From the NCBI GenBank assembly GCA_905221605.1, contig CAJNDS010002279.1, positions 515,586 to 579,585 of the forward strand: a stretch of DNA of 64,000 nt, given 5' to 3'. Within the stretch, counting starts at the first letter, position 1. Each line of letters opens with the position of its first letter. This DNA comes from Symbiodinium natans. Its lineage: Eukaryota > Sar > Dinophyceae > Suessiales > Symbiodiniaceae. The position numbers and the translations under genes were made by a program. This document shows, one piece after another, positions 1-12,038 of this stretch. Below the pieces are notes generated by a model that saw nothing but the letters and a program-made list of their open reading frames with translations, was not told where the DNA came from and searched no databases.

Positions 1-416
1 CAAAGGCCCATACTTCAGTACCTTTTAAAGGAGGTAAGGGACCATATTCCTACCCTTAGACTGCAGCAAAGGGAGGTCAACCTTACATGAAGACCCGCTA
101 TACGCCTCTAAACCCAAAACCCTAAACCCCCCGAAGGGGTAACAGCTAAGCCCTATAAACCCTAAACCCTAAAGCGCGGTCACAGTGGTGTTGGGGGGGG
201 GGGGGCTCAGTTCAGAAGCCCTCGGCAGGTTCAAGGGGTGAAGGCTCGTACCCCTAAGATTGTGCTCCTAAAGGTGGCCCTTTATCTCCTCCAGGTCCAA
301 TCTGGCCCTGCTCTTCCTTTAGGGATCCTTAACAAGGTCCCCAAAACCCAAGGGTACAACCGTAAGGGTCTTGCAAGGTATAAACCCTAAACCCTAAACC
401 CTAAACCCCTAGAAAG

Positions 417-469
417 GTGGAGCTCTTGGATGTCCTCCGCACCGCGATCGCGCGCTCCCGGGCCGCATG
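417..469 (+). CDS. Candidate exon
   Basis: GC-rich island after CCCTAAA repeats and before a long TTTAGGG array. Reads VELLDVLRTAIARSRAA. The right border would be a GA donor (GGAACC); acceptor AAAG is weak. Confidence 0.3.
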
Positions 470-482
470 GAACCCTAACTAA

Positions 483-604
483 GGGTTTAGGGTTTAGGGT
501 TTAGGGTTTAGGGTTTAGGGTTTAGGGTTTAGGGTTTAGGGTTTAGGGTTTAGGGTTTAGGGTTTAGGGTTAGGGTTTAGGGTTTAGGGTTTAGGGTTTA
601 GGGT
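483..604. repeat. TTTAGGG array
   Basis: About 17 near-perfect heptamers with one short TTAGGG unit. Its last bases overlap the terminus of an inverted-repeat element. Confidence 0.95.
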
Positions 605-697
605 CCATGTACCTAACCATTCTACACTTGGGCCCCAAAGTCCCTTTATAGGAAGCACCTCAAGACGCAAGTATTCCTTATTTAGGTACATGGACCC
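601..697. mobile_element. MITE-like element, family 1
   Basis: 97 bp with terminal inverted repeat GGGTCCATGTACC / GGTACATGGACCC. Confidence 0.7.
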
Positions 698-1028
698 TTA
701 GGGGAAGAGACTGCACTTCCATCGACTCGTACTGAAAGGGCTTGGGGCTTAAGAACTAAGCCCGAAACCCTATACGTACCCAAAACCATAACCCCTGAAC
801 TCTAGACCCTCTTAGGGTTTAGGGTTTAGGTTTAGGGTTTAGGGTTTAGGGTAGGTATCCGATACACTCATCCCTAAACCCTCTAGAGTTTAGGCTTCGG
901 GTGTGTGTGTGTGTGTGTGACCCCACAATCTGCTGGTCAAGATACCTTCCTGGGGCCCGCATCTGTTGACAACTAGTGGAGGGTGCCCGTTATCTGACCC
1001 TTTTATGGGTTCCGTGGGCATTCCCAAA

Positions 1029-1121
1029 GGGTCCGTGTACCCATATGGTTTATACTTGGGACAGCTGCTTCAAAATAAGAACTTCAGGCCCAAAGAATAG
1101 ACTCCATAGGTACACGGACCC
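1029..1121. mobile_element. MITE-like element, family 1
   Basis: 93 bp with termini GGGTCCGTGTACC / GGTACACGGACCC; the G/C change is compensated on both ends relative to the copy at 601. Confidence 0.7.
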
Positions 1122-1300
1122 TCTGGGTAAGAGCCGTAAACCCTAAGCCCTAAGGCCTAAACCCTAAACCCTAAACCCTCAACCCTCAACCCTCAACCCT
1201 CAACCCTAAACCCTAAACCCTAAACCCTATCCCACAAGCTTAAGCCCTAAACCCTAAGCCCTAAACCCTATAAACCCCAAAACCCTAATTCCCAAGTCAG

Positions 1301-1384
1301 GTGAGTATAAGCTCGCCATGCCGGAGTGCTTCCGTGCTGCCGTCGTGGCGATCGCTGATCTCGGTGGCCTCTTCGAGGACGGCC
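1301..1384 (+). CDS. Candidate exon
   Basis: Between AAGTCAG and GTAGCTC. Phase 2 to 1; contains YKLAMPECFRAAVVAIADL then GGLFEDG. CCCTAAA lies left and TTTAGGG right. Confidence 0.4.
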
Positions 1385-1548
1385 GTAGCTCAGAATTAGG
1401 GTTTAGGGTTTAGGGAGTAGCTCAGATGAGGCCAACACGCTAAACCCTAAACCCTAAAGCCTAAACCCTAAACCCGAACCCTGAACCCTAACTTTAAAGC
1501 CTAAGCCCTAAGCACCCTCAAGCCCTAAAACGCCCTAAACCCTTCCAG

Positions 1549-1580
1549 CCTTTGGGAAGCCTCTGAGGCGCAGCTCTGAG
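1549..1580 (+). CDS. Candidate short exon
   Basis: Between CTTCCAG and GTCACC; reads FGKPLRRSSE. The open frame runs on for 20 bases more, so the end is uncertain. Confidence 0.25.
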
Positions 1581-1599
1581 GTCACCTTAAGGCAGGCTT

Positions 1600-2640
1600 C
1601 CTGATAAGTCAACTCGGCTAACCCCTAAGAATAATATAGTAATATAACAAGGAAAAATGCAAGTATGTTTCCTGATTATGAGGGCAATACAGGGATTACT
1701 ACTGTGTTATTACTCTACACTTTGGAGGGTTCTTAACTGTTGTCGCAGGCGGTTCATTTAGTTAGAATGGGTATGTCGGGGGACGCGGTCAACAGGCTGT
1801 CGATGTCAAGCAGGTAAGGGGGTGTCTTTACACGTGTTTAGGGTTTAGGGTTATAAAGAGAATAATCTTGGTAGTGGTTTCGGCTCCTGTGGTACGCTCC
1901 CTTGTTTTTCTCTTTCTGTTCAATCTGTGCTGAAGCAGACAGTTGCTTTTGCTTCTTGCTCATCCTGGAAGAAAAGCCAAGAACTAGAAGAACTAGGGGC
2001 CCCTTTGCCCTATTTGTGTTCTGCACTTTTTCGACATTCGCCCACAGGACCCATGCCTTCAATACTCATGTTGGAGCCTGCTGCAAGAGTGGGATTAAGC
2101 TGCAAATAGGTGGGAGATGGCTAAGCATGCTCCTCCGTAAGGGACTGACATGAGCGGGGATTTGTTTCTTGCTGTTTTGCTGGCGCATTTGAGGCTTCTT
2201 GCTTTGCTGGGGTAGTACCTTTGACTGGCTAGATAATTGCAGGTTTCAGTGCTGTTTGTCGTGTCCCGCCCATGCTGTTTTTCGCACCCCATCCCCCCCC
2301 TCCCCCCCACCACTTCCATCCCATTGTCCCATTGCACGTGGGAGTGGCAGCTTAATCTAGCAGTCGAATAATTACTAGATTATTCCCTTGGGGTCCCTTC
2401 ATAAATATACGATAGCAACCCCCAAAAACCCCTATTCTAATTATTCAGGCCCCTATATCCGCTTGATTCCTCCCCTCTGTTGCCACTTTGGACATCGCAC
2501 TGTGTGTCTTATGTCTTGGCTAAGCGCGTGCTTCCAGTCGCGTAAAACAAGGGGGATGTGTTGCGAGTTGTGATGTGGACATCACCCACAAAGGGCCACC
2601 CCAAAAGTACCCCCAAACTACGATAGTCCTTAGTATAGGC
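1600..2640. other. Intergenic or intronic stretch, no gene recognised
   Basis: Mostly unique sequence. Short open frames on both strands (for example 1838-2337) have no protein-like features beyond length. Pyrimidine runs at 2287-2312. Confidence 0.5.
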
Positions 2641-2704
2641 ACCACTATTTCGTTGGCCAGCTGTCCATGTTTGGGGTTTGGGGTTTGAGGGGGGGGAGGG
2701 GGGG

Positions 2705-2800
2705 GAGGGTTGAGGGTTGAGGGTTGAGGGTTTAGGGTTTAGGGTTTAGGGTTTAGGGTTTAGGGTTTAGGGTTTAGGGTTTAGGGTTTAGGGTTTAGGG
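2705..2800. repeat. TTTAGGG array with TTGAGGG variants
   Basis: Begins with G-runs and TTGAGGG, then about 10 pure units. Confidence 0.9.
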
Positions 2801-2849
2801 GTTGGGATGCCCACCTCTGAAGCCCAAACCCACCATGTGAATGGGAGAG

Positions 2850-2906
2850 GACCGATCGCGGCTGGAGACGCCAATGTTGCCACCTGCTCCTTGTCCATAC
2901 GTTTTA
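2850..2906 (+). CDS. Candidate exon, borders unclear
   Basis: Non-repeat GC-rich island between a TTTAGGG array and CCCTAAA; one frame reads GPIAAGDANVATCSLSIR. No convincing acceptor. Confidence 0.2.
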
Positions 2907-3519
2907 CCTTAGACCCTACTAAACCCTAAACCCTAAAGTGCAGGGGGGTTTTGCGGTTTAGGGTCATATTTACATTGTTACTGGGCTACCTAAACGAAGC
3001 CTGTGTTCTGAACATACCCGTCCTGACTGGGGTACTTCTGTGCCTTTGGGGTTTAGGGTTTTGGGTTTAGTGCATAGTTCTCTAAATTTGGGCCCTTTTA
3101 AGGTCCTTAGTTTAAAGGTGCCGTACGAGAAAAAAGACAGCCAAAAAGGGCATCAAAGCCCAAGAACCTCTATACCAGAGCTTGGGCATCAAAGCCCTAG
3201 AACCTCTACACTAGCTCAGAAGCAGGCAGAGTGCCTACTTGAGAATTCTTAAACGGATGTGTTTTCGGGCAGCAAATCCAGTGCCACAGCCCGAGACTTG
3301 AAACAGCCTCCTAAACCAAAAGCCATCATGGCTGCCAATATGATCCAGGGTTTAGGGTTTAGGGTTCCCTAAACCCTTAAACCCAAGACCCAACCTATGC
3401 ATCTACATCTGCTACCCAAGATACCCATTCTGATAAAACGGAGGGGCAATGAAGGGCAGAAAGCTTTGTCTTCAAACCCTAAACACTAAACCCTAAACGT
3501 CTTGAATCTCTCAATGATG

Positions 3520-3579
3520 TGTCCGGAGGAAGCAGTGGCTGACAGATCTTCACCCTACCAGGAGGAGATCCGAGCCCGG
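3520..3579 (+). CDS. Candidate exon ending at a GTTTAGGG donor
   Basis: Reads VADRSSPYQEEIRAR up to G|GTTTAGGG. Left border uncertain. Confidence 0.3.
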
Positions 3580-3835
3580 GTTTAGGGTTTAGGGAGTTTA
3601 GGCCTCAGCACGGGCTTGGGGTTCGAAGGGTGAAGGGTTTAGGGCCATTAGGGCCAGAACCCTTCAAGCCAATGCCCTACACACCCCAACGCTCCTTGCC
3701 CACTGGCTTTAGGGGGACCACCTGCAAAGCTCAAGGCATCTTCACAATCATCCCGCCAGGAAGGGTTCTTGTTGTTCACAGTTTAGGGCACCCCCCCCCC
3801 CCCCCCCCCATGCACCCTCCCTAAATCCTTATACC

Positions 3836-3985
3836 CCTAATCCCTAAACCCTAAACTATCGTATCCCCAAAACCTAAACCCTAAACCCCAAACCCTAAAC
3901 CCTAAACCTCAAACCTTAAACCCTAAACCCTAAACCCTAAACCCGAAACCCGAAACCCTAAACCCTAAACCCTAAACCCTATCCC
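3836..3985. repeat. CCCTAAA array with variants
   Basis: CCCTAAA mixed with CCCCAAA, CCTCAAA and CCCGAAA units. Confidence 0.9.
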
Positions 3986-4013
3986 AAAAGCCTATAGACC
4001 CAAAGTCCTCCAG

Positions 4014-4090
4014 AGGGCCTGTGGCGCTACCTGGTGGCCCGCCGAGGGCCGACCGTCGCAGGCATGGCTCCCGCATCCCAAACTGTTCAG
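4014..4090 (+). CDS. Candidate exon
   Basis: CCTCCAG acceptor and TTCAG|GTTTAGGG donor, 77 bases, phase 2 to 0 in the best frame (GLWRYLVARRGPTVAGMAPA). Two other frames are open, so the frame is not secure. Confidence 0.4.
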
Positions 4091-4452
4091 GTTTAGGGTT
4101 GAGGGTTTAGAGTTTAGGGTTGAGGGTTTAGGGTCAAGGGTTTAGGGTTAACGGTTTTTTTCTCCAAAATTCCCTTTCTACAATGTGGGTCAGGCTTCCT
4201 GTTGAGGCACTTGGAGGTTCATGGGTCCTTATAAACCCAATTACACTTGGGGTTTAGGGCTTAGGGCTCAGGGCTTCGGGTTTAGGGCTACTCAACACCC
4301 ACTTAGAGGACTTAGGGGGCTTGTAAGAAGCACAGTTGCAATTGGGGCTAGATGGGCTACTAAAAACCACTTAGAGGACTTAGGGGCTTATAAGTACAGT
4401 TAAGCAATTGGGGGTATTGGTACCCTGACCCTCGAAGGTTTAGGGGGTTCTT

Positions 4453-4525
4453 TGACGAGAACCCTGTCGTGCCAGCTGACGTCAAGTTTGACGCCAAGTC
4501 GGGATTCAACAAGGGGAGCTGGCTG
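4453..4525 (+). CDS. Candidate exon or gene 3' end
   Basis: Reads FDENPVVPADVKFDAKSGFN then KGSWL and TAA. KSGFN recurs in an island at about 54029. Confidence 0.35.
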
Positions 4526-4844
4526 TAAGATTAAACCCTAAACCCTAAACCCTAAACCCAAAACCCTAATTTACAGGGTTCAGGATGCTTTGGGATGGTG
4601 ATTGGGCGCAGGTCTCGAAGCAACTTGGAGGTTTCAGAAGGGCATCACAAGTTGGGTCCAGGGGCCGTCAAAACTGGGTCCTTGTTGGCTTTAATTTTAC
4701 ATTTTGTTATGACATAAACCCAATAAGGATTTAAAAATGATTATTTGTAACCCGAAACCCGAAACCCAAAAATCCTAAACCCTAAACCCTGAACCCTAAA
4801 CCCTAAACCCTAAACCCTAAACCCTAAACCCTAACCCCAACAAG

Positions 4845-4934
4845 GGCCCAGAAAACCATCCGCGCCAAAGCCTCGTCCCGGAGGCATCGGCAGCCCAGCA
4901 GATGCGGTGGGAGAGCTTAGCGCAACGGCAGCTT
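4845..4934 (+). CDS. Candidate exon
   Basis: Follows CCCTAACCCCAACAAG; reads GPENHPRQSLVPEASAAQQM then RWESLAQRQLA. A GC donor (CG|GCAGCT) or the TAA at 4938 could end it. Confidence 0.3.
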
Positions 4935-5034
4935 GCCTAAAGGGGTTTAGGGTTTAGGGATCGGGTTTAGGGTTTAGCGTTTAGGGGTTTAGGGTTTAGG
5001 GGTTAGGGTTTAGGGTTTAGGGTTTAGGGGGTTA

Positions 5035-5450
5035 GGACCCTTTAGTACCCTATGTCTGGCTTTGGGGTACCTCGAAGCCATATAACCCCTAACCCCCTAT
5101 AAAATCACAGTTCTACTACTGCTCGTATTAGGACGTCCACTACCATACAGTACCACTGCTCTTGGTATTTTCGTACGAGAACAGCAACAACATTCATTCT
5201 TTGATAGTTGTTGAGGGTTTATTGCTCTAGTTAGCCACTGAAGTTGGCATCGAAGCGGGAAACCCCTGATGATTGCTTTTGCCCCTATAGCAGGCAACTT
5301 CGGTACAATTGGGGCGTGGCATTCTGGTTTCGGATGACCCGGCCATTCTCCCTCTAGAATCCCTACAAGAGTACTTAGACCAGTGGAGTTAGGGCTTAGG
5401 AGCTTCGCAGGACTTGCTGCAGGCCCTACACTGGGCCCTACACTCCTCAA
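5035..5450. other. Unique stretch, coding status unclear
   Basis: No telomere-like repeats. A minus-strand 117-codon frame (5097-5450) covers most of it, with a Cys run (NECCCCSRT), but nothing recognisable. Confidence 0.3.
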
Positions 5451-5578
5451 CCTTGTCCCTACTCGGAGTATTCCGAATTCAGGGTTTTAGGCCCACGGAC
5501 CCTCCTGCCCAACCCCAAACCCTGCACCCTAAACCCTAAACGGGAAACCCTAAACCCCAACCCTAGACCCGACACCAG

Positions 5579-5632
5579 CCGGCCAGGATCCCTTCCACTT
5601 GGACGTCGTTCGTCACATGCCCACGGCTCAGC
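5579..5632 (+). CDS. Candidate exon with possible GA donor
   Basis: CACCAG acceptor; reads GQDPFHLDVVRHMPTAQ, then CAGC|GATGAG, a GA donor just before an in-frame TGA. Confidence 0.3.
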
Positions 5633-5715
5633 GATGAGGAGAACTTAAGCAGCAGCAATTTCTTGTTTAACCTGAAAGCCCCAACCCTACGCATTATGTA
5701 TATGCATATATCTTT

Positions 5716-5824
5716 GTATATGTGAAGTATAGTATGTATATATATATATATGTGTATATATATATATATTGCAAGAGAATATGTGTACATATATATATAT
5801 ATATATTGTAACCAATACTTAAAC

Positions 5825-5861
<37 letters not shown>

Positions 5862-5871
5862 TATATATATA
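5716..5871. repeat. AT-rich microsatellite (TA and ACATAT units)
   Basis: Three TA runs and an ACATAT hexamer run. Similar TA runs occur at 9318-9560, 17258-17278, 21092-21128 and 39225-39255. Confidence 0.9.
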
Positions 5872-5929
5872 TGGGCGTCCGCCTATTGCGGTTCCCCTTA
5901 TTTTTGAAGGTTTACATAAATGTATATAT

Positions 5930-7900
5930 TTTAAACCCTAAACCATCGTTATAACCACAGCAACAAGTCGATGATGATGCAGGTACCCCAAACCTATAGG
6001 GTTAAGTTTGACAGGTTTTGGGCTTAAGATTGAGGCATTTAAACGTAAGCCCGCAATGAAACCTAAACCCTAACCGTTCAACCCGATAGAGTTAAGGCTA
6101 AGCGGTTAGGGTTTAAGATTTAGGTTTTTTTTAAACTTTAAACCTAAACCCATAGAGATTTAACCTTAAGGGTTGAAAGTTCGGGCAGTTAAACCTTAAC
6201 CCTGAACCGTTTAGGGTCAGAACCCTAAAACCCGATAGGGCTCTACAAGGAACAAAGGTTTTGACCCTAAAGGGTGCTGAAGGTATACATGCCCAGACCT
6301 TAGGTTTCTTGAACCATTCAACCCTACAGGGTTTAAAGGCTTAGGGTTTAAGGTTTAGGCATTACCTGTACGATAGAACCTTAAAGCCCTATAGGGCTTG
6401 GAGCTTAAATCCCTAAACCTTAAATCTCATAGGGCTATGCCTACGTTTGTAGGGCTTTATTCCCAATGACGCGAGAATACTGTGAGCAAATGTCCTTTTC
6501 ACTACTTCCTGGGATTCAAAATATAAACAAACCATATCGTTACATGATAGAGTTCAGGTTTTGCTTATCGGGGGATGGTTGCTTGAGCTATTCTTATAGG
6601 ATATTTACATGTATATAAATCAAACCCTGAACCATAGCTATAACCGCAGCAAAAAGTTATAACCTTGTCATATACATATATCCGCAGAGCTCGTCAAATC
6701 CGATCATGATGTAGGCGCCCCAACCCTAGAGGGTTAATGTTGACAGGTTTAGGGTTTAAGATTGAGGCATTTAAACCTAAGCCGGCAATTCAACCTAAAC
6801 TCGAACCTTTAAACCCTATAGAGTTAAGGTTTAAGGGGTTGGGGTTTAGGACTTAGGCATTTAAAACGAAAACTCAAAGAGTTTTAATCTTAAGGGTTTA
6901 AAGTTCGGGCATTCAGACCTTAACCCTGATTTGGTTAGGGTCAGAACCGTAAAACCCTACAGGGCTCCCAAAGGTTCAAAGGTTTTAACCCTAAAGGGTG
7001 CTGAAGGTATACATGCCCAGACCTTAGGTTGTCGAACCATTGAACCCTATAGGGTTTAAAGGTTTAGGTTTAAGGTTTGGGCATTAATTACCTATACAAT
7101 AGAACCATAAAACCCCAGAGCACTTAGAGCTTAAGTCCCCAAACCTTAAACCCCATGGGGTTATGCCTACGGTTGTAGGGCTCTTTCGCCCCGGTGACGC
7201 GAGAATACTGTGAGCGAATGTCCTGAAAACTACTTCATGGGATTCAACATATAAACAAAGAGGATAATTCAAGTTTTGCTTATCGGGGGATGGTTGCTTG
7301 AGCGATCTTAGGTAAGGTAAAGCTTTTAGGATAGAGGTTTTGTTTTGCTTGTTGGGGGCGTGATGGGGTTGCCCTCATTTTTTTTATAGGTGAATTTACA
7401 TGTATATCAATCAAATCCTGAACCATAGTTATAACCGCAGCAAAAGTTATAACCTTGTCATGTACATATATCCGCAGAGCTCGTCACTTTCACTACTTGC
7501 TGGGATTCAACATATACACAAACTATATCGTTAAATGATGGAATTCAGGTGTTGCGTATCGGGGAATGGTTGCTTGAGATATTTTAGCTAAGGTAAAGTA
7601 TTTGGGATATTTCGCTTGTTGGGGCGTGATGGGGTTCCCCTTATTCTAATGAGTTTACATAAGTGTATAAAAATCAAACCCTAACCGATAGTTATAACCA
7701 CAGCAATAAGTTATAACCTTGTCATATAGAAATTTCCGCAGAGCTTGTCAAATCCGATGATGATGTAGGCACCCCAACCCTAGAGGGTTAAGGTTGACAG
7801 GTTTAGGGTTAAAGATTGAAGCATTGAAACCTAAGCCGGCAATTCAACCTAAACCCTAACCTTAAAACCCTATAGAGTCAGGGTTTAAGAGTTAGGGTTT
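5930..7900. repeat. Diverged tandem duplication, unit about 700 bp
   Basis: Blocks near 5944, 6630 and 7680 share ACCATAGTTATAACC, the block AGGGTTAAGGTTGACAGG and TTAAGATTGAGGCATTT. A second shared block (TGGGATTCAACATATA, then GGGGATGGTTGCTTGAG) is at about 6500, 7230 and 7500. No coding signal; AT-richer than its surroundings. Confidence 0.75.
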
Positions 7901-8063
7901 AAGGCGCAACCCCATATAGTATACGTATACTTATGAGCAGAAAAGATACGGGAGACACTGCTTGCGATTCAGAATATTCGGAGCAGAAAGGATACAGGGG
8001 ACACTGCTTGCGAATCAGAACTTTAGGAGCAGAAAAGATGCGGTAGAGGTACCTCGGCAGGAG

Positions 8064-8700
8064 AACCATTAAACCATTAAACCATTTAACCAATAAACCA
8101 TTAAACCATTAAACCAATGGTTTCCCCCTTATGAGAATCCCCTAAACTATTAAACCATTAAACCATTAAACCAATGGTTTCCCCCTTATGAAAATCCCTT
8201 AAACCATTAAACCATTAAACCATTAAACCATTAAACCATGAAACCATTAAACCATTAAACCATTAAACCACTGGTTGCCCGCCATGAAAATGGTTTAATG
8301 GTTTAGGGGATTCTCATATGGGGGAAACAATTGGTTTAATGGTTTAATGGTTTAATGGTTTAATGGTTTAATGGTTTAGGGGATTCTCATAAGGGGGAAA
8401 CCATTGGTTTAATGGTTTAATGGTTTAATGGTTTAGGGGATTTTCAGAAGCGGGAAACCATTGGTTTAATGGGTTAATGGTATGGTTTAATGGTTTAATG
8501 GTTTAATGGTTTAATGGTTTAATGGTTTGGGGGGGAGACCATTGGTTTAATGGTTTAATGGTTTAATTAATGGTAAGGGGATTCTCATATGGGGGAAACC
8601 ATTGGTTTAATGGTTTAATGGTTTAATGGTTTAATGGTTTAATGGTTTAATGGTTTAATGGTTTAATGGTTTAATGGTTTGAGGGGTTTTTGGTTAGATG
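8064..8700. repeat. Octamer satellite TTTAATGG in inverted arrangement
   Basis: Left of about 8280 the units read CCATTAAA; right of about 8290 they read TTTAATGG, so the block is a long imperfect palindrome. GGGGATTCTCAT...GGGGGAAACCATT spacers punctuate it about every 60-90 bases. A fragment of the same family is at 55660-55745. Confidence 0.9.
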
Positions 8701-9188
8701 GTTTAAGGGAATGTGCAAAAACACAGGGGAACCGCTATAGGCGGTGACCCATATATATATGTATAGAGCAGTAAGAACACACATATTTATACATGCAGGG
8801 CACATCCCACAGTATTTTTGGGCCTAAACAGCGTGTACGTCAGGTTCGGGTTGGGGCTGCTAGGATTTCAAAAGGGCTCCCTTTTCTTCTTGGAGATCTA
8901 AAGGCCTATCAACTCCAAGATCGGAAGCCCGAAACCCGAGCGCAGAATCCCACCCAGCCTGCCTCAGGCGGCCGAGACTCTTGGGTTTAGGGTTTGGAGA
9001 AGGGGGGCCTCCTCGTATCCCCGCATCTCCCATGGGTTCAGGGTTGATAGTGGGGGTGTTCGGGCTTAAGGACGCCCACACCCTGAAGATTGCACACGGA
9101 ATCTCCGGTATCTGTACAGCCTTCACGAGCACTGAACTCCTCATAGGGACCCTAAACCCTAAACCCTAAACCCTAAACCCTAAACCCA

Positions 9189-9288
9189 GCCGAAGCCCTT
9201 GGCGAATCGCTTTTCACCTCCCCGTCCCCAGGTCCAGTCGAGAGCGCGCCGGGACGGCAACGGACTCCTCCAGGCCGCCGAACTGGAG
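9189..9288 (+). CDS. Candidate exon
   Basis: Starts directly after CCCTAAACCCAG and ends at GAG|GTTCATG. One frame reads EALGESLFTSPSPGPVES; a shorter 57-base phase-0 option starts at 9232 (VQSRARRDGNGLLQAAELE). Confidence 0.35.
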
Positions 9289-10207
9289 GTTCATGAGTGC
9301 CCTATGTAATCCTTTAAAGGGTATATATATATATATATAGATAGAGTACATATTCCTTGAAAGCGTATACATATATATATATATGTATATATGTATAGAT
9401 AGGGTACATATTCCTTTCAGGGGTATAGAGGTTCATGAGTGCCCGAAAGAAACCCTTAAAGGGAATGTGCGTGTATATATATATATATAATGGCTATATA
9501 ATCCTTTAGAGGGTAAGCAATGCTTAACAACATATACGTATATACATATATATATATATATCTGTGTATATCTTTCTATAGGGTACTAGTTGAAACCGTC
9601 AAATCCTCAAACCCTAAACCCTAAACCCTCAAACTCTAAACCCCCAAACCCCAAACCCTCGGACCCTCAATCTTCATCCAGAATGCCAGAACCGTTGGAG
9701 TCATGAAGAAAGGACGCTAATATCTGACCATGAGATCCCCCCGTTTGTTAGTGGACTTTCTCAATTCCAATTCTAGACCAGGGTCACATGGAGGTGGCGT
9801 GGATTGATGAGTCCAACGTGTTACGCTGTTAGAGCTTGAGGAACAGAGTGTTTGTTTTTCTCAAAGACTTGTTTGACATGGGTCCCGAGGGTTGAAAATA
9901 AAGTGGCTAGCGAAAAGACCATTAAACCGGAAACTCTAAACCCTAACCCTAAACCCTAAACCCGAAACCCGAAACCCGAAACCCTAAGCCCGAAAGACAA
10001 AGTCCCGAACGTCCCAAAGAGGCCGTGGACCTCAACCCCTCGGCGGCCGTCAACGCAGGAGTCCACGAGGCGGGGGATTTGGGAGAGAGGTGTGGGTGCA
10101 GGGTTTAGGGTTTAGGGTTTAGGGTTTCGGGTTTAGGGTTTAGGGCAGCAAAAAAGGGCTTAGGGCTTAGGGCTTAGGGTGTAGGGTGTAGGGTGTAGGG
10201 TGTAGGG

Positions 10208-10294
10208 TTGGGATGCTCCCCTTATACTAACAATCCTTACCAGGTGCTATAGATCCAAATTGAGGACTGTTGGTTTGGAGGGGTAGCATCCCAA
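10208..10294. mobile_element. MITE-like element, family 2
   Basis: Termini TTGGGATGCTCCCCTTATAC / GGGGTAGCATCCCAA. Confidence 0.7.
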
Positions 10295-10643
10295 GTGTAG
10301 TTTATTGGGGCTGTGGAAGAAACGGTCTAGGGTTTCGGGAGAGAGAGGTGGTTAGCCAGGTCCGCTGCTCAGAAGGGTTCGGGGTTTCAGTTCCGGCTGC
10401 TGGAATTTTAACCCTTAACCCAATACTTCCTTAGGCGGCACTGGATTGAGCTATGAGTGCGGGGGTTGAAGCCCTAAACGTTATATCCCAAACCCTTAAG
10501 GGAAATCATTCTGGGACCCCGAATCAAATGACGGACTCTTCCCTAGCAAAGGGGCAGTGGAGCTTCTGGGCCCTCTCCTAAAAACCCTAAACCCTAAACC
10601 CTAAACCCTAAAACCAGACCTAAGCCCAAAACCCTATTTAACA

Positions 10644-10741
10644 GCACTTCTGACTTGGTAAGTTTACTTAGCATCCCCTGGAAACTCTATACTCGTCTCA
10701 TAACCCGCCCGTCTACTTACATAGTCGAAAGGGCTTCAAAG
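10644..10741. mobile_element. MITE-like element, family 3
   Basis: CACTTCTGACTTGGTAAGT at left and ACATAGTCGAAAGGGCTTC at right. Confidence 0.6.
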
Positions 10742-10906
10742 TAAAGCCCTAAGCCCTAAACCCCAAACCCTAAGCCCTAAACCTCACACCCTAGACATCC
10801 CTAGACCCTAAAAACCCTAAACCCCGCACCCCAAACCCTAAACCCTACACCCTACCTACATAGTCAAAAAGAGGGCTTCCAAGTAAAGCCCACAGCCGCT
10901 GTTCAG

Positions 10907-10985
10907 AGGCTTCCCTCGAGGCAGACTGGTCTTGGTATGGTCGAGCCGATGGAGTTTGCAGCATGTCTGCGTGTGTGGAGGGCGG
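10907..10985 (+). CDS. Candidate exon
   Basis: GTTCAG acceptor and G|GTTTGCGG donor; reads RLPSRQTGLGMVEPMEFAAC then LRVWRA. Sits between CCCTAAA-rich and TTTAGGG-rich DNA. Confidence 0.4.
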
Positions 10986-11496
10986 GGTTTGCGGTTTGGG
11001 GCTTGGGGTTTAGGGGCTTGGGAATTGGCTGTAGGGTCTGGGGTTTAGGGTTTAGGGGTTTAGGGGTTTAGGGGTTTAGGGGTTTAGGGGTTTAGGGGTT
11101 TAGGGCTTGGGGTTGAGGGTTTCGGTTTCAGGGTTGAGGGTTTCGGGTTTCCGGCTTCAATGTGGGCTCTCGCTGTAGGGTGTCTTCCGGGTGTGAGGCC
11201 TTGTGCCCGTGTAGATAGGCCCATACCTGCCAGGGGGAGCCCAAGACTCTCCTTATTGAGGGAATATGATGCCTTCGCGAGTTGGGGGGCTTTTCTAACC
11301 TCCAAATTCAGGGTTTAGGGTTTAGGGTTTAGGGTTACGTCGGGCGTCTTACCAGTAGAATAACACAGGCCCATAAGTTAGAGAATCCTTAAGTTGGGGC
11401 TCCTCTGGAGCGCGGGTCCAAACCTTTGGCGGCTTATGAAGGGTTTGGGGTCTAGGGTTTGGGGTTTAGGGTTGGTGTTCTGTTGTCAGAGCTCGT

Positions 11497-11700
11497 TTAG
11501 CATGTTGCCCTGGTGCTGCACTTCAGAAGCCCCTTCCAAGAAGGCCAGCTCGGCACCAGCTCGGTGCTGACAGCGTGCAATGATGATCTTGGCTGCGTAT
11601 ACGTGCGGGGTGCGCTTCTCACGCGATGCCAGTGCCTATCGACTCCTTCACGAGAGCTCTGATTGTGGGAGCTTACCGGGTGAAGTCGCCGAAGGCCCGC
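11497..11700. other. Coding-looking island, strand unresolved
   Basis: On + it reads VALVLHFRSPFQEGQLGTSS and onward to TGA. On the minus strand the opposite frame reads KRTPHVYAAKIIIARCQH, and a 23-base piece (RAFGDFTR) is framed by TTGCAG and GTAAGC. The minus pieces hint at a kinase N-lobe but their phases do not join. Confidence 0.25.
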
Positions 11701-11954
11701 TGCAACAGGGTTTAGAGCTAAGGGCCCTGGTTAAAAGCGTGTTAACTGTTAGATTTGCCGGGTAAACCCTGAACCCTGAACCCTAAACTTCTAAGCCGGG
11801 GGTCCATGGGGACGTTTGGGGTTTGATGGTTTAGGGGTTTTGGGCTTGGGGTTTCGGGGATTTAGTAGGGTTGAAGGGGTTGAGGGCAGGGAAGACGTCG
11901 GACGTTCAGGGTTCTAGTGCTTTTGGGCCTGCGGCTTTCTTTGGTGCTGTACCT

Positions 11955-12038
11955 AAGGGCTCCTATGTAGTACCTTTTTGGGGAAGTATACTAGAACCCC
12001 CTTTCAGTAACCCAAAAAGGATGTATAGTAGAGCCTTC
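11955..12038. mobile_element. MITE-like element, family 5
   Basis: AGGGCTCCTATGTAGTACC / GGATGTATAGTAGAGCCTTC. Confidence 0.65.
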
